NCBI GenBank assembly: GCA_905612535.1
Contig: CAJQSJ010000035.1
Location: forward strand, 1 to 37,833
From: an uncultured Pelagibacteraceae bacterium
Lineage (GTDB): Bacteria; Pseudomonadota; Alphaproteobacteria; Pelagibacterales; Pelagibacteraceae
DNA length: 37,833 nt
Direction of reading: 5' to 3'
Shown here: piece by piece, positions 17,108-26,124 of the stretch
How positions within the stretch are numbered: position 1 is the first letter of the stretch
How the letters are laid out: each line of letters opens with the position of its first letter
Notes under the pieces: generated by a model
Seen by the model: only the letters and a program-made list of their open reading frames with translations
Databases searched by the model: none
Told to the model about the DNA's origin: nothing
Position numbers and translations under genes: made by a program

Positions 17108-18465
17108 TTAATTTTCCATGATGTTTTACCATCTTTATCTTCTATTAAAACTTCTTTTTCTAAAAGTTCATCTCTAATTATATCAGCTTCTTTATAATCC
17201 TTACGTTCTCTAGCTTTATTTCTTAATTCTATTTTTTTAAGAATATCCTTTTCAGAGATTAAAGATTTTTTTGTTTTGAAATCCAACCATTCTGTTTTTG
17301 TCTCATTTAGAATTCCAATAAAGTTACAAGCTGAAACGAATATTTTTTTATCATTATCATTACCATTGTTAGCTTTATCAAATAGCTTGTGAAGATTTGC
17401 TATATAACCAGGAGTATTCAAATCATCATATAAAGGTAAAAGCATGTCATCGGGAATTTTAGGTAGATTTTTTAAAGATATATAAACGGTATACCATTTT
17501 TCAATTGTGCTTTTGCAATCATTTAATAGTTTGTCATTCCATTCAAGTGGTTGTTTGTAATGTGCACTCATCAGAGCAAATCTTAAAACTTGTCCATTAA
17601 TTTTATCTCTAAAATCTTTTATCTTTAAAATGTTTCCCTGTGATTTTGCCATTTTTTCATTAGACATTGTAATAAAAGCATTATGTACCCAATAATTTGC
17701 AAATACTTTAGTGTCATTTACACATCTTGATTGAGCTATTTCATTTTCATGATGTGGAAAAAGTAAATCAATTCCTCCTCCATGAATATCAAATTCTTTA
17801 CCTAAAAAATTTTTTGACATAGCAGAACATTCTAAATGCCAACCAGGTCTTCCTTTGCCCCAAGGAGAGTCCCAGAAAGGCTCCTCTTTAATTGATGGCT
17901 TCCACAAAACAAAATCTTCTGCTTTTTTTTTATTTTTTGAAACCTCAACTCTTGATCCGGCAATTAAATCTTCTAATTTTTTATTAGATAATTTTCCATA
18001 ATCATTAAATTTATTTACTTGAAAATAAACATGATCATTGTTTTCATAAGCAAAGCCTTTGGTAATAAGTTCAGAAATCATTTTAATCATTAAATCAATA
18101 TGGTCAGTGGCTCTTGGTTGATTTGATGGTGTTTCACAATTTAAGAATTTACAATCTTCACTAAAACTTTTAATTATGTTTTTAGTTAAATCTGAAATAG
18201 AAGTATTATTTTCTTGTGCTGATTTAATTATTTTATCATCTACATCAGTAATATTTCTTACATAATTAACTGAAGCTTTACCATACTTGCATTTTAAAAC
18301 TTTAAATAGAATATCAAAGATAACTAAAGGTCTTGCATTGCCTATGTGTGGGTCATCATAAACTGTAGGACCACATACATACATACCAATTTTCTGTTCA
18401 TTTATAGGAATAAATTTTTCTTTTTTATTACTTAAATTGTTTGTTAAAAAAATATCTTTATTCAT
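17104..18465 (-). CDS. cysS: Cysteinyl-tRNA synthetase
   Basis: Charges tRNA-Cys. 453 residues, normal length. The class I signature is HIGN at 40-43 and the second signature is KMAKS at 271-275 with Ala in place of the usual Ser, a tolerated variant. The zinc ligands correspond to Cys31, Cys213, His238 and Glu242, in the same spacing as the E. coli enzyme. A 7-base-stem hairpin lies in the 45-base gap from nadE. Confidence 0.96.
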   Translation of the reverse strand: MNKDIFLTNNLSNKKEKFIPINEQKIGMYVCGPTVYDDPHIGNARPLVIFDILFKVLKCKYGKASVNYVRNITDVDDKIIKSAQENNTSISDLTKNIIKSFSEDCKFLNCETPSNQPRATDHIDLMIKMISELITKGFAYENNDHVYFQVNKFNDYGKLSNKKLEDLIAGSRVEVSKNKKKAEDFVLWKPSIKEEPFWDSPWGKGRPGWHLECSAMSKNFLGKEFDIHGGGIDLLFPHHENEIAQSRCVNDTKVFANYWVHNAFITMSNEKMAKSQGNILKIKDFRDKINGQVLRFALMSAHYKQPLEWNDKLLNDCKSTIEKWYTVYISLKNLPKIPDDMLLPLYDDLNTPGYIANLHKLFDKANNGNDNDKKIFVSACNFIGILNETKTEWLDFKTKKSLISEKDILKKIELRNKARERKDYKEADIIRDELLEKEVLIEDKDGKTSWKIK

Positions 18466-18488
18466 TATTCTAGAAATATACTTTAATT

Positions 18489-18506
18489 ATAGATTTGTGA
18501 ATCTAT
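18489..18506. other. Small hairpin between nadE and cysS
   Basis: ATAGATT and AATCTAT form a perfect 7-base inverted repeat around TGTG, between the nadE stop and the cysS start. No U run follows on the minus strand, so it is not a typical terminator; it may be an mRNA processing or stability element, or chance in AT-rich DNA. Confidence 0.3.
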
Positions 18507-18510
18507 TTGA

Positions 18511-19248
18511 TTAGTTTGGAATCTTGCATACTGGAATTGGCTCCATTTTATGCAAATTTAATTTTCTTATTTTATCGTATTTTTCACGATTTGGAGAATT
18601 TAGATCGTTCATTGCTTCTTCTAATTCACTGTACTTTAATCCCAATTGACCTTCATCTGTCCTGCCGTCGTCCCACAAACCATCAGTTGGTGCAGCATCT
18701 ATTATTTCTTGTAATATTTTTAATTCTCTTCCTAATTCCCATATTTCAGTTTTATTACAATCGGCTATAGGGGATATATCGACTCCACCATCACCATATT
18801 TCGTATAAAAACCGACACCAAAATCTTCAACTTTATTTCCTGTTCCAACGACAATACCTTTGTTGGCAGCTGCTACTTGATAAAGAGTTGTCATTCTAAG
18901 CCTCGCTCTTGAGTTCGCCATACCATGTTCATCATTAAATTTTGATAAGTTGTCTTCAAAAGCTTTAAATAATTCATCTAGATTTATTAAATGAGCTTCA
19001 ACATTTTTAAAATTTTTAATTAACCACTCTTGGTGCTTAAGACTTAAATCATGTTGTGAAGATTTTTGTTTTATAGGCATTGATAAAACAATAGTCTTTA
19101 AACCAGACATAGCACTTAAGGTGCTAGAAACAGAAGAGTCAATTCCACCAGAAATTCCAATTACTAATGATTTTGCCTTACTGGGCATATTATCAACATA
19201 GTTTTTGATCCAGTTACTTATAAAAAGTACTTTTTCAGAAGATTTCAT
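18511..19248 (-). CDS. nadE: NAD+ synthase, ammonia-dependent type
   Basis: Adenylates and amidates nicotinic acid adenine dinucleotide to NAD. 245 residues from the chosen ATG. The PP-loop SGGIDSS lies at about 34-40; ARLRMTTLYQVAA, GTGNKVEDFGVGFYTKYGDGGVDI and the DEGQLG segment are NadE-specific. The N-terminal nitrilase-like glutaminase domain is absent, so it uses free ammonia. A TTG 18 bases upstream would add six residues, but the ATG at 19248 is preferred. With nadK at 2079 the window holds the last two steps of NADP synthesis. Confidence 0.94.
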   Translation of the reverse strand: MKSSEKVLFISNWIKNYVDNMPSKAKSLVIGISGGIDSSVSSTLSAMSGLKTIVLSMPIKQKSSQHDLSLKHQEWLIKNFKNVEAHLINLDELFKAFEDNLSKFNDEHGMANSRARLRMTTLYQVAAANKGIVVGTGNKVEDFGVGFYTKYGDGGVDISPIADCNKTEIWELGRELKILQEIIDAAPTDGLWDDGRTDEGQLGLKYSELEEAMNDLNSPNREKYDKIRKLNLHKMEPIPVCKIPN

Positions 19249-19287
19249 AATTATAAACTTAAACAAAATTGTATTTAATACAATTGT

Positions 19288-20667
19288 TTAAGACGCCGCT
19301 TTAATATTATTTTTTGAATATTGTGAATTTTTCTTAATTTCATCAGAGATTAAGAATGCCAGTTCTAATGCTTGACTTGCGTTTAGTCTTGGATCGCAAT
19401 GGGTATGATATCTGTGAGATAAATCTTTATCTGATATTTTTTGAGCACCCCCAGTGCATTCAGTAACATTTTGCCCAGTCATTTCAATATGAAGGCCGCC
19501 TGCAAAACTACCTTCTGACTGATGAACTGCAAAAACATTTTTAACTTCCTTAACTACATTATTAAAAGGTCTCGTTTTAAATCCTGTTGCTGATTTAATA
19601 GTATTACCATGCATTGGGTCACATGACCAAATAACATTTAACCCTTCTTTTTTAATAGTTCTAATTAATTTAGGTAAAAATTTTCCTACATTGTCGTGTC
19701 CAAATCTAGAAATTAATGTAATCTTTCCTTTTTCATTTTTTGGATTAATTACATTGCAAATTTTCACTATTTCTTCTGCTTTAGACGTGGGGCCACACTT
19801 AATTCCAATTGGATTTTTTATTCCTCTGCAAAATTCAACATGAGCACCATCAATTTGTCTTGTTCTGTCTCCTATCCAAACAAAATGAGCAGATGTATCA
19901 TGGTATTCTCCTGTAGTTGAGTCTACTCTTGTCATCGATTCTTCAAATGGTAGTAAGAGCGCTTCATGAGAAGTCCAAAAATTTACTGTTTTTAATCTTC
20001 TATTAAAATCTGAATTAATTCCGCAAGCTTCCATGAAAGCTAGTGCGTCTGCAATTTTATCCTCAAGGTCTTTAAATTTTTTATCTTGCTTGCTTTTTTT
20101 TATAAATCCCAAGTTCCATGTATGAACCATTTTTAAATCTGCAAAACCACCATGGGAAAATGCTCTTATGAGATTCAAAGTAGATGCTGATTGAGAATAA
20201 GCTTTAAATAACCTTTTAGGGTCAGGCGTTCTTAGTCTTTCATTAAATTCAATGCCATTAATATTGTCACCTAAGTAGCTGGGTAGCTCTACACCATCTT
20301 TTATTTCAGTGTGAGCACTTCTGGGTTTTGAAAATTGTCCTGCAATTCTACCTAGCTTAACAACCGGTAATGAAGCAGAATAAGTGAGAACCAATGACAT
20401 TTGTAACATTAGTTTAAAAGTGTCTCTAATATTGTCGGGATGAAATTCAGCAAAACTTTCTGCGCAGTCACCACCTTGAAGTAAAAATGCTTTTCCATCA
20501 ACAACGTCTGCCAACTGTTGTTTTAAATGTCTTGTTTCACCTGCAAAAACTAAAGGAGGAAATGTTCTAATTTTCCCAAGAACCGTTTCCAATTCTTTTT
20601 TATTCGGATATTCCGGAATATGCTTTGCTGGATAATTCTTCCAGCTGTTTATTGTCCATTTTTTCAT
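19288..20667 (-). CDS. 3-deoxy-7-phosphoheptulonate (DAHP) synthase, class II
   Basis: First step of the shikimate pathway: PEP plus erythrose 4-phosphate to DAHP. 459 residues from ATG; the longer TTG start two codons upstream is judged less likely. The length and the segments GKAFLLQGGDCAESF, VKLGRIAGQFSKPRS, WSCDPMHGNT and GGLHIEMTGQNVTEC are those of the plant-like class II enzymes, unrelated in sequence to the E. coli AroF/G/H type. Metal-binding residues should include Cys in GGDCAESF and His/Glu in the later motifs. It heads the minus-strand run and is divergent from pgl. Confidence 0.93.
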   Translation of the reverse strand: MKKWTINSWKNYPAKHIPEYPNKKELETVLGKIRTFPPLVFAGETRHLKQQLADVVDGKAFLLQGGDCAESFAEFHPDNIRDTFKLMLQMSLVLTYSASLPVVKLGRIAGQFSKPRSAHTEIKDGVELPSYLGDNINGIEFNERLRTPDPKRLFKAYSQSASTLNLIRAFSHGGFADLKMVHTWNLGFIKKSKQDKKFKDLEDKIADALAFMEACGINSDFNRRLKTVNFWTSHEALLLPFEESMTRVDSTTGEYHDTSAHFVWIGDRTRQIDGAHVEFCRGIKNPIGIKCGPTSKAEEIVKICNVINPKNEKGKITLISRFGHDNVGKFLPKLIRTIKKEGLNVIWSCDPMHGNTIKSATGFKTRPFNNVVKEVKNVFAVHQSEGSFAGGLHIEMTGQNVTECTGGAQKISDKDLSHRYHTHCDPRLNASQALELAFLISDEIKKNSQYSKNNIKAAS

Positions 20668-20682
20668 ATTCAACTTAGAGTA

Positions 20683-20711
20683 TATATAGTGTATAGAAAG
20701 AGAAAAACCAA
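20683..20711 (-). promoter_or_regulatory. Possible promoter of the DAHP synthase gene
   Basis: On the minus strand TTGGTT (20706-20711) and TATATA (20683-20688) are separated by 17 bases, ending 15 bases before the ATG. The divergent pgl must have its own promoter in the same 70 bases; an AT-rich TATTATATAG stretch close to its ATG could be the -10. Confidence 0.35.
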
Positions 20712-20737
20712 GTTTGAATATATTATATAGCTAAAAA

Positions 20738-21424
20738 ATGGCCGAATTTTCAAAAATTATAAGAGAAAATAACGAAAATATTTTAATAAAAAAATTTATA
20801 AAATTTTTTAAACGTTCTTTAAACACTGAGTTAAAAAGAGCAAAAAGATTCTCATTTGTTTTAACTGGAGGAAACAGTCCAATAAAATTATATAAACAAA
20901 TCTCCAAAGATAAAAATATCAACTGGGATAAAATAGATTTTTTTATAGGAGACGAAAGATATGTTAATGAAAAATCTAAACACTCAAATATTAATAACTG
21001 TAAAAAATATCTTTTAAATAAGATTAAAATTTCTAAATCGCAAATATTTAAAATACCGACAGGTAGTAAATCTGTTAAAAAAGATTCTGTTAACTATGAA
21101 AAAATTTTAAAAAAATATTTTAAAAATAAAAAAATTAGTTTTAGCTTAATATTATTAGGGATTGGTGACGATGGGCATATAGCTTCACTTTTTAGCGATA
21201 ATATTAGAATAAAAAATAACGAGAATGTAAGCTATGTTAAAAGAAAAGATTTTAATAGAATTACCTTAACCATAAAATCGATAAATAATAGTAAACTAAT
21301 ATTTTTATGGGCTCCAAATAAAATTAAAAATAAAATTGTTAAAAAAATACAACTTGATAAAATAAAAAAATACCCAGCCTCTTATTTAAGGAAAAGAAAT
21401 AATCTTCTATTCTACAGTAACTGA
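20738..21424 (+). CDS. pgl: 6-phosphogluconolactonase
   Basis: Hydrolyses 6-phosphogluconolactone in the pentose-phosphate or Entner-Doudoroff route. 228 residues. FVLTGGNSPIKLYKQI (about 40-55), FFIGDERYVN (about 68-77) and LLGIGDDGHIASLF (about 138-151, with the catalytic histidine) are the family motifs shared with NagB-like isomerases. It is alone on the plus strand; its 3' end overlaps the end of glmS by 18 bases. zwf and edd are not in the window. Confidence 0.9.
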   Translation: MAEFSKIIRENNENILIKKFIKFFKRSLNTELKRAKRFSFVLTGGNSPIKLYKQISKDKNINWDKIDFFIGDERYVNEKSKHSNINNCKKYLLNKIKISKSQIFKIPTGSKSVKKDSVNYEKILKKYFKNKKISFSLILLGIGDDGHIASLFSDNIRIKNNENVSYVKRKDFNRITLTIKSINNSKLIFLWAPNKIKNKIVKKIQLDKIKKYPASYLRKRNNLLFYSN

Positions 21425-23224
21425 TTTAGCTAAATTTCTTGGTTTATCTATATCTAGATTTTTTAATGACGCGATATGATAGGCTAAAAGCTGAAGTGGT
21501 ATAGTTATCAAAAAAGTAGTTAATTGATTGTCTGTCTTTGGAACTTCTATTGAAAATCTTATATTTTCGCTTATTATATTATTTTCTTCATTTGTTATTA
21601 ATAATACTTTTGCACCGCGCGCTATAACTTCCTGCATATTTGAAATTGTTTTTTCGTAGTATCTGTCTTGTGGAGCTAAAATAACTACAGGTAAACCTTC
21701 TTCAATTAATGCTAATGGTCCATGTTTCATTTCACCAGCCGGATAACCTTCTGCATGTAAATAGGATAATTCTTTAAGTTTTAAAGCTCCCTCTAACGCT
21801 ATAGGAAATGACGGTCCTCTTCCCAGAAAAATGAAACCTTTTGAGAGATATACATCTTTTGCGATTATTTTGATTTTAGATTCACATTTTAATGTTTTAT
21901 TAATTAAATCTGGAAGTTTTTTAATATTTGAAATTTTTGTAATGTACTCTGCTTTAGGTATTTCATTTCTAATTTTGGAAATTTTTAAAGCCAATATATA
22001 AAGGACTAGCATTTGACCGATAAAAGCTTTGGTTGAGGCAACTCCTATTTCTGGTCCAGCATGAATAGGTAAAATAAAATCGGATGATCTTGCTATAGAA
22101 CTCTCAACTGCATTAACTACTGAACAGGTTTTAACTTCATTTTTTTTGCATAAATCTAAAGCAGCAAAAGTGTCAGCTGTCTCACCTGATTGTGATACAA
22201 AAATATATAAATTTTTTTTACTAAATTTAATTTTTCTATACCTAAACTCTGAGGCCACATCTGTTTCAATTTCTATGCTTGTAAGCTCTTCAAACCAATG
22301 TTTTGCTGCAAGACAAGCGTGATAAGCGGTTCCACAACCAATGATAACTATTTTGTCAATATTTTTTGGTTCTATTGGAAAATTATATAAATTTATATCT
22401 TTTTTTAAATGGTTAACATATTCTTTTATGCATACTTTGGTGGAAAACTTTTGCTCATTAATTTCTTTTGACATAAAATCTTTGAAGTCACCTTTATCTG
22501 CAGTTTGTTTATCACTTGAAAGGGTTTGAATTCGTTTATTTATTTTCATACCATTTTTATTATAAAAAATTATTTTATCATTTGACAAAATACAAACATC
22601 TCCGTCATCTAAATATGTTATTTTATTTGTCATAGATTTGAGAGCATATGAGTCTGAGCCAAGAAAGTTTTCATTATGTCCATAACCAACAGCTAAAGGA
22701 CTCCCTCTTCTGGCTCCCACAATAATATTATTGTGTTTTTTAAAAAGAATACCCAGTGCAAAACTTCCAATAAGCTTTTCTAGTGTTTTGTTAATTGCCA
22801 AAACTAGGTCAAATTTCTTTAAAAAATCTGTCAGCAAAATTGTTATTACTTCTGTGTCTGTTTGCGATTTAAATTTATAACCCGTTTTTTCTAAGTTTTT
22901 TTTTAATATAGTAGAATTTTCTATGATACCATTATGAACAACCGAAACTTCCTCAGATGAATGAGGGTGAGCATTTATTTTACTTGGAGCTCCATGAGTT
23001 GCCCATCTGACATGACCTATTCCTAAATTTCCTAATGAAGGAGTTTTAAAAATAATTTTTTCAAGAGCAGCAACTCTACCTGTGCATTTTTTTTCATCAA
23101 TCTCTCCATTTGAAATTGTTGCAATGCCAGCAGAATCATAACCTCTATATTCAAGTTTTTTTAAAGATTCAATTATATTTGAGCTTACTTGTTTATTGCT
23201 TGCTATGCCTATTATTCCACACAT
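21407..23224 (-). CDS. glmS: Glucosamine-fructose-6-phosphate aminotransferase
   Basis: Makes glucosamine 6-phosphate from fructose 6-phosphate and glutamine. 605 residues, near the usual 609. The N-terminal MCGIIGIAS exposes Cys2 as glutaminase nucleophile; GHVRWATHG, the two SIS domains (VSQSGETADT, LGRGPSFPIALEGALKLKE) and the conserved tail LAKSVTVE are present. It starts at the stop of the glmU-like gene (one-base overlap). No glmS ribozyme is visible upstream, as expected outside Gram-positives. Confidence 0.97.
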   Translation of the reverse strand: MCGIIGIASNKQVSSNIIESLKKLEYRGYDSAGIATISNGEIDEKKCTGRVAALEKIIFKTPSLGNLGIGHVRWATHGAPSKINAHPHSSEEVSVVHNGIIENSTILKKNLEKTGYKFKSQTDTEVITILLTDFLKKFDLVLAINKTLEKLIGSFALGILFKKHNNIIVGARRGSPLAVGYGHNENFLGSDSYALKSMTNKITYLDDGDVCILSNDKIIFYNKNGMKINKRIQTLSSDKQTADKGDFKDFMSKEINEQKFSTKVCIKEYVNHLKKDINLYNFPIEPKNIDKIVIIGCGTAYHACLAAKHWFEELTSIEIETDVASEFRYRKIKFSKKNLYIFVSQSGETADTFAALDLCKKNEVKTCSVVNAVESSIARSSDFILPIHAGPEIGVASTKAFIGQMLVLYILALKISKIRNEIPKAEYITKISNIKKLPDLINKTLKCESKIKIIAKDVYLSKGFIFLGRGPSFPIALEGALKLKELSYLHAEGYPAGEMKHGPLALIEEGLPVVILAPQDRYYEKTISNMQEVIARGAKVLLITNEENNIISENIRFSIEVPKTDNQLTTFLITIPLQLLAYHIASLKNLDIDKPRNLAKSVTVE

Positions 23225-23862
23225 TATTTTTTTCTATAATTTTTAATTTCAATTTGGTTTGACCTGGTCAAAGCTAAAGATTTATCTCTAACGTTTTTTG
23301 TTATTGAAGAGCCCGCTCCTATAATTGATTTTTTTCCAACTTTAACAGGAGCTACCAAAGAAGTATTAGAACCTATAAAAGCTCCATCTAAAATTTTTGT
23401 CTTATGTTTGTTTTTTCCATCATAATTACAAGTAATGGTACCTGCTCCAATGTTAACGCTCTTTCCAATAAAAGAATCTCCAATGTATGATAAGTGATTA
23501 ATTTTTGAATTCTTTCCAACTTTACTTTTTTTAATTTCGACGAAATTACCAACTCTCACGCCCTTAGATAAATGTGCCCCTGGTCTTAATCTTGAAAATG
23601 GACCAACATTGACATCAGATTCTAAAGTTGCGTTTTCAATATGTGTAAATGATAAAATTTCTACATTGTTTCCAATTTTTGTTTTTTTTCCAATTACAAC
23701 ATAAGGGTTTATCACTACATTTTTTCCAAATTTAGTATCTTTGGATAAAAATACTGTTTCTGGTGCTTTTAATACAACACCCATTTTCATTGCTTTATTT
23801 CTTAGCTTTTCTTGATTTATTTTTTCTGAAATAGCAATATCTTTTTTGTTTATTTGCTTCAT
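23224..23862 (-). CDS. glmU: Stand-alone GlmU C-terminal domain: glucosamine-1-phosphate N-acetyltransferase
   Basis: 212 residues made only of the left-handed beta-helix half of GlmU. The first 40 residues align with the linker helix that follows the uridylyltransferase domain in the E. coli enzyme, so the protein begins just after the missing half. Hexapeptide repeats run from about 45 to 195. Residues matching the E. coli acetyltransferase site are kept: Arg93 in RLRPGA, Lys111 in GNFVEIKK, His123 and Tyr126 in NHLSYIGD, Asn146-Tyr147 in ITCNYDG, and [10 protein letters not shown] for acetyl-CoA. No part of the GTxxxPK nucleotidyltransferase domain is found upstream, where gph is divergent. 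It should make GlcNAc-1-phosphate; the uridylyl step must come from another gene. Confidence 0.9.
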   Translation of the reverse strand: MKQINKKDIAISEKINQEKLRNKAMKMGVVLKAPETVFLSKDTKFGKNVVINPYVVIGKKTKIGNNVEILSFTHIENATLESDVNVGPFSRLRPGAHLSKGVRVGNFVEIKKSKVGKNSKINHLSYIGDSFIGKSVNIGAGTITCNYDGKNKHKTKILDGAFIGSNTSLVAPVKVGKKSIIGAGSSITKNVRDKSLALTRSNQIEIKNYRKK

Positions 23863-23917
23863 GCATATATTTCTTTATATTAATATAGATTTTTTAATAA
23901 CTCACAAAATATTTCTT

Positions 23918-23923
23918 TATAAT
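23918..23923 (+). promoter_or_regulatory. Possible -10 element of gph
   Basis: A perfect TATAAT ends ten bases before the gph ATG; the -35 position holds only a weak AT-rich match. If used, the transcript would have at most a few bases of leader. Confidence 0.35.
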
Positions 23924-23933
23924 ACTAAATTAT

Positions 23934-24617
23934 ATGACTCATAAGTTAACAATATTATTTGATTTAGATGGAACACTAGTAGACACAGCTCCAGATCTGG
24001 TGATTGCACACAATCATGTTATGAAAAAATTTGGCTTTCCGACAAAACCACCAAATGAAATTAAAGCATTAGTGGGTATGGGAGCTGGAACAATGATGGG
24101 TAAAACTTTATGGAATTACGCAAAAGATGAATTAAAAAACATTAAAGAAAAGGATATGAAAAATAAAATGGTAAAAGAGTTTATAAAATTTTATGGAAAT
24201 AATATTTTAGTTGAAAGTAAATTAATTTCAGGAGCAAAAGATTTTTTAGTTTGGTGTAAAAAAAATAAAATCTCTATGGGTGTTTGTACTAACAAACAAG
24301 AACATCTTGCAATAGATCTTTTAAAAAAAATTGGAATAGCGCATTTTTTTGAATACGTTGCTGGAAGTAATACTTTTGATTGGTGCAAACCCGATTCTAG
24401 ACATCTTACTAATGTAGTTGAAATTTTGAATGGAGATATCAAAAAAACAATTATGGTTGGTGATAGTGAAGTAGATGGTAAATCTGCTGAAAATGCATCC
24501 ATGCCTTTTATTTTATTAGAAGACGGTTATACTGATGTTAAAATTTCTGACATTAAATACAATCACTTAATAAAAGATTTTATTGGTTTGGAAAAAATAA
24601 TAAAAAACTATTTATGA
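23934..24617 (+). CDS. gph: HAD-superfamily phosphatase, phosphoglycolate phosphatase type
   Basis: 227 residues. Motif I FDLDGTLVD at 9-17 supplies nucleophile Asp10 and Asp12; the cap region follows (AHNHVMKKFGFP, VGMGAGTMM); motif II is VCTNK, motif III the lysine in WCKPDSRH, and motif IV MVGDSEVD. Length and cap fit Gph, which clears 2-phosphoglycolate, but other small phosphate esters are possible. A 4-base overlap joins it to the LysE-type gene. Confidence 0.85.
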   Translation: MTHKLTILFDLDGTLVDTAPDLVIAHNHVMKKFGFPTKPPNEIKALVGMGAGTMMGKTLWNYAKDELKNIKEKDMKNKMVKEFIKFYGNNILVESKLISGAKDFLVWCKKNKISMGVCTNKQEHLAIDLLKKIGIAHFFEYVAGSNTFDWCKPDSRHLTNVVEILNGDIKKTIMVGDSEVDGKSAENASMPFILLEDGYTDVKISDIKYNHLIKDFIGLEKIIKNYL

Positions 24618-25213
24618 TTGAGTTAAAACTTTTTTTAGCTCTTGTTAGTTATTATTTTGTTATGTTTGCCACGCCAGGACCAAATAATGCTATGTTAACT
24701 GCCTCTGGCATTAAGTTTGGTTTTAAGAAAACTTTACCTCATCTCGTTGGAATACCATTTGGTCACACAATTCAAATTACATTAGTATGTTTTGGTTTGG
24801 GCAGTTTATTTCAAAAATACCCATTAATTCAATTTTATTTAAAATGGGTTTGTTTTGCCTATTTAATTTTTTTGGGCTGGAAAATCCTAGGATCTTTTTC
24901 GAATGGAAAAAAAGAAAGCGGCAGACCTTTAAAGCTTTATGAAGCTGCGCTTTTTCAATTCATCAACCCTAAAGCTTGGGTTGTAGCCTTAACGGCTGCT
25001 ACTGCTTTTTTTCCAAATGAAGAAAATTTTTTAACAGCTACAATGTTTGTTGCTATTACTGCACCAATTATTTGTTTTCCTTCAATATGTTTGTGGGCAT
25101 TATTTGGATCTTCAATAAAATCTATTATTAAAAACGTTAAAGTTAAAAAAATTATTGAGTACTTATTAGCTGTATTATTGTTACTAACTGCTGTTATAAT
25201 AGTTATTGAATAA
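24614..25213 (+). CDS. LysE/RhtB family exporter
   Basis: 199 residues with about five or six hydrophobic segments. ATPGPNNAML near 20-29 is the family signature, followed by GIKFGFKKTLPHLVGIPFG; FQFINPKAWVVALTA matches the conserved FLNPKAW loop. These inner-membrane proteins export amino acids or related small molecules. It overlaps gph by four bases and lies 11 bases before prpB. The substrate cannot be read. Confidence 0.87.
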   Translation: MIELKLFLALVSYYFVMFATPGPNNAMLTASGIKFGFKKTLPHLVGIPFGHTIQITLVCFGLGSLFQKYPLIQFYLKWVCFAYLIFLGWKILGSFSNGKKESGRPLKLYEAALFQFINPKAWVVALTAATAFFPNEENFLTATMFVAITAPIICFPSICLWALFGSSIKSIIKNVKVKKIIEYLLAVLLLLTAVIIVIE

Positions 25214-25224
25214 AACATGATGCT

Positions 25225-26121
25225 ATGCACTTTACTAAAAAAAATCACTTAAAAAAAAGAGAAGATTTAAAAAAAAAACTTAAAAAAAATAAATTACTAA
25301 AATTTCCTGGAGCTTATAATCCTTTAACTGCGAAACTTATTGCTGAAATAAATTTTGATGGAATTTATATCTCTGGAGGTGTCATGGCTAACGATTTAGG
25401 CGTCCCTGATATTGGATTAACAACATTAAAAGAAGTTAGTTATAGAGCAAATCAAATATCAAGAGTTACTGACTTACCTTCTATTGTAGATGCAGATACT
25501 GGTTTTGGTGATTGCTCAAAGACAATTGAAACTTTTGAATATTTGGGACTCACCGGATGCCATATAGAAGATCAAATAGATCAAAAACGATGTGGTCATT
25601 TAGATAATAAAGAAATTATTTCATTAAAGGAGATGGTAAAAAAAATTAACATGGCCGTAAAAGCAAAAAAAGATAAAAATTTTCTAATCATTGCTAGAAC
25701 TGATGCCAATGCCATTGAAGGAATAGAAAAAACTATTGAGCGTATTAAAGCTTATGAAGGTGCTGGAGCGGACGTCATATTTCCAGAAGCAATGAAAGAC
25801 GAAAAAGAGTTTGAGAAAGTTAGAAAAAGTTCAAAAATAAGCCTACTTGCCAATATGACGGAATTTGGAAAATCTAAAATATTAACCGACAAAGAGCTAG
25901 AAAATCTTGGTTATCAAATAGTAATATACCCCGTAACTACACAAAGATTAGCTATGAAAAATGTTGAAGATGGATTGCGAGCTATTATGAGGGATGGACA
26001 CCAAAATAATATTATAGATAAAATGCAAACACGTAAAAGATTATATGAATTGGTTGAATACAAAAAGTACAATACATTAGACAAAAAAATTACTGATTTT
26101 AAAACCGATGGGCACGAGTAA
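25225..26121 (+). CDS. prpB: Isocitrate lyase/PEP mutase family, probably 2-methylisocitrate lyase
   Basis: Splits 2-methylisocitrate to pyruvate and succinate. 298 residues, the length of PrpB rather than of isocitrate lyase. The catalytic KRCGH is at 121-125 (Cys123) and DADTGFGD at 89-96 carries the Mg-binding aspartates; PGAYNPLTAKL at the N-terminus is also typical. The adjacent methylcitrate synthase supports the PrpB assignment over carboxyvinyl-carboxyphosphonate or other lyases. The first 25 residues are unusually lysine-rich. Confidence 0.85.
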   Translation: MHFTKKNHLKKREDLKKKLKKNKLLKFPGAYNPLTAKLIAEINFDGIYISGGVMANDLGVPDIGLTTLKEVSYRANQISRVTDLPSIVDADTGFGDCSKTIETFEYLGLTGCHIEDQIDQKRCGHLDNKEIISLKEMVKKINMAVKAKKDKNFLIIARTDANAIEGIEKTIERIKAYEGAGADVIFPEAMKDEKEFEKVRKSSKISLLANMTEFGKSKILTDKELENLGYQIVIYPVTTQRLAMKNVEDGLRAIMRDGHQNNIIDKMQTRKRLYELVEYKKYNTLDKKITDFKTDGHE

Positions 26122-26124
26122 ATT

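Noticed and set aside
18489-18506. Intrinsic terminator between nadE and cysS
   Set aside because: There is a stem but no U run after it on the transcribed strand; kept only as a small hairpin.
23866-23933. glmS-type ribozyme or riboswitch before the glmU/glmS pair
   Set aside because: The gap to the divergent gene is about 70 AT-rich bases, too short and without the expected core.
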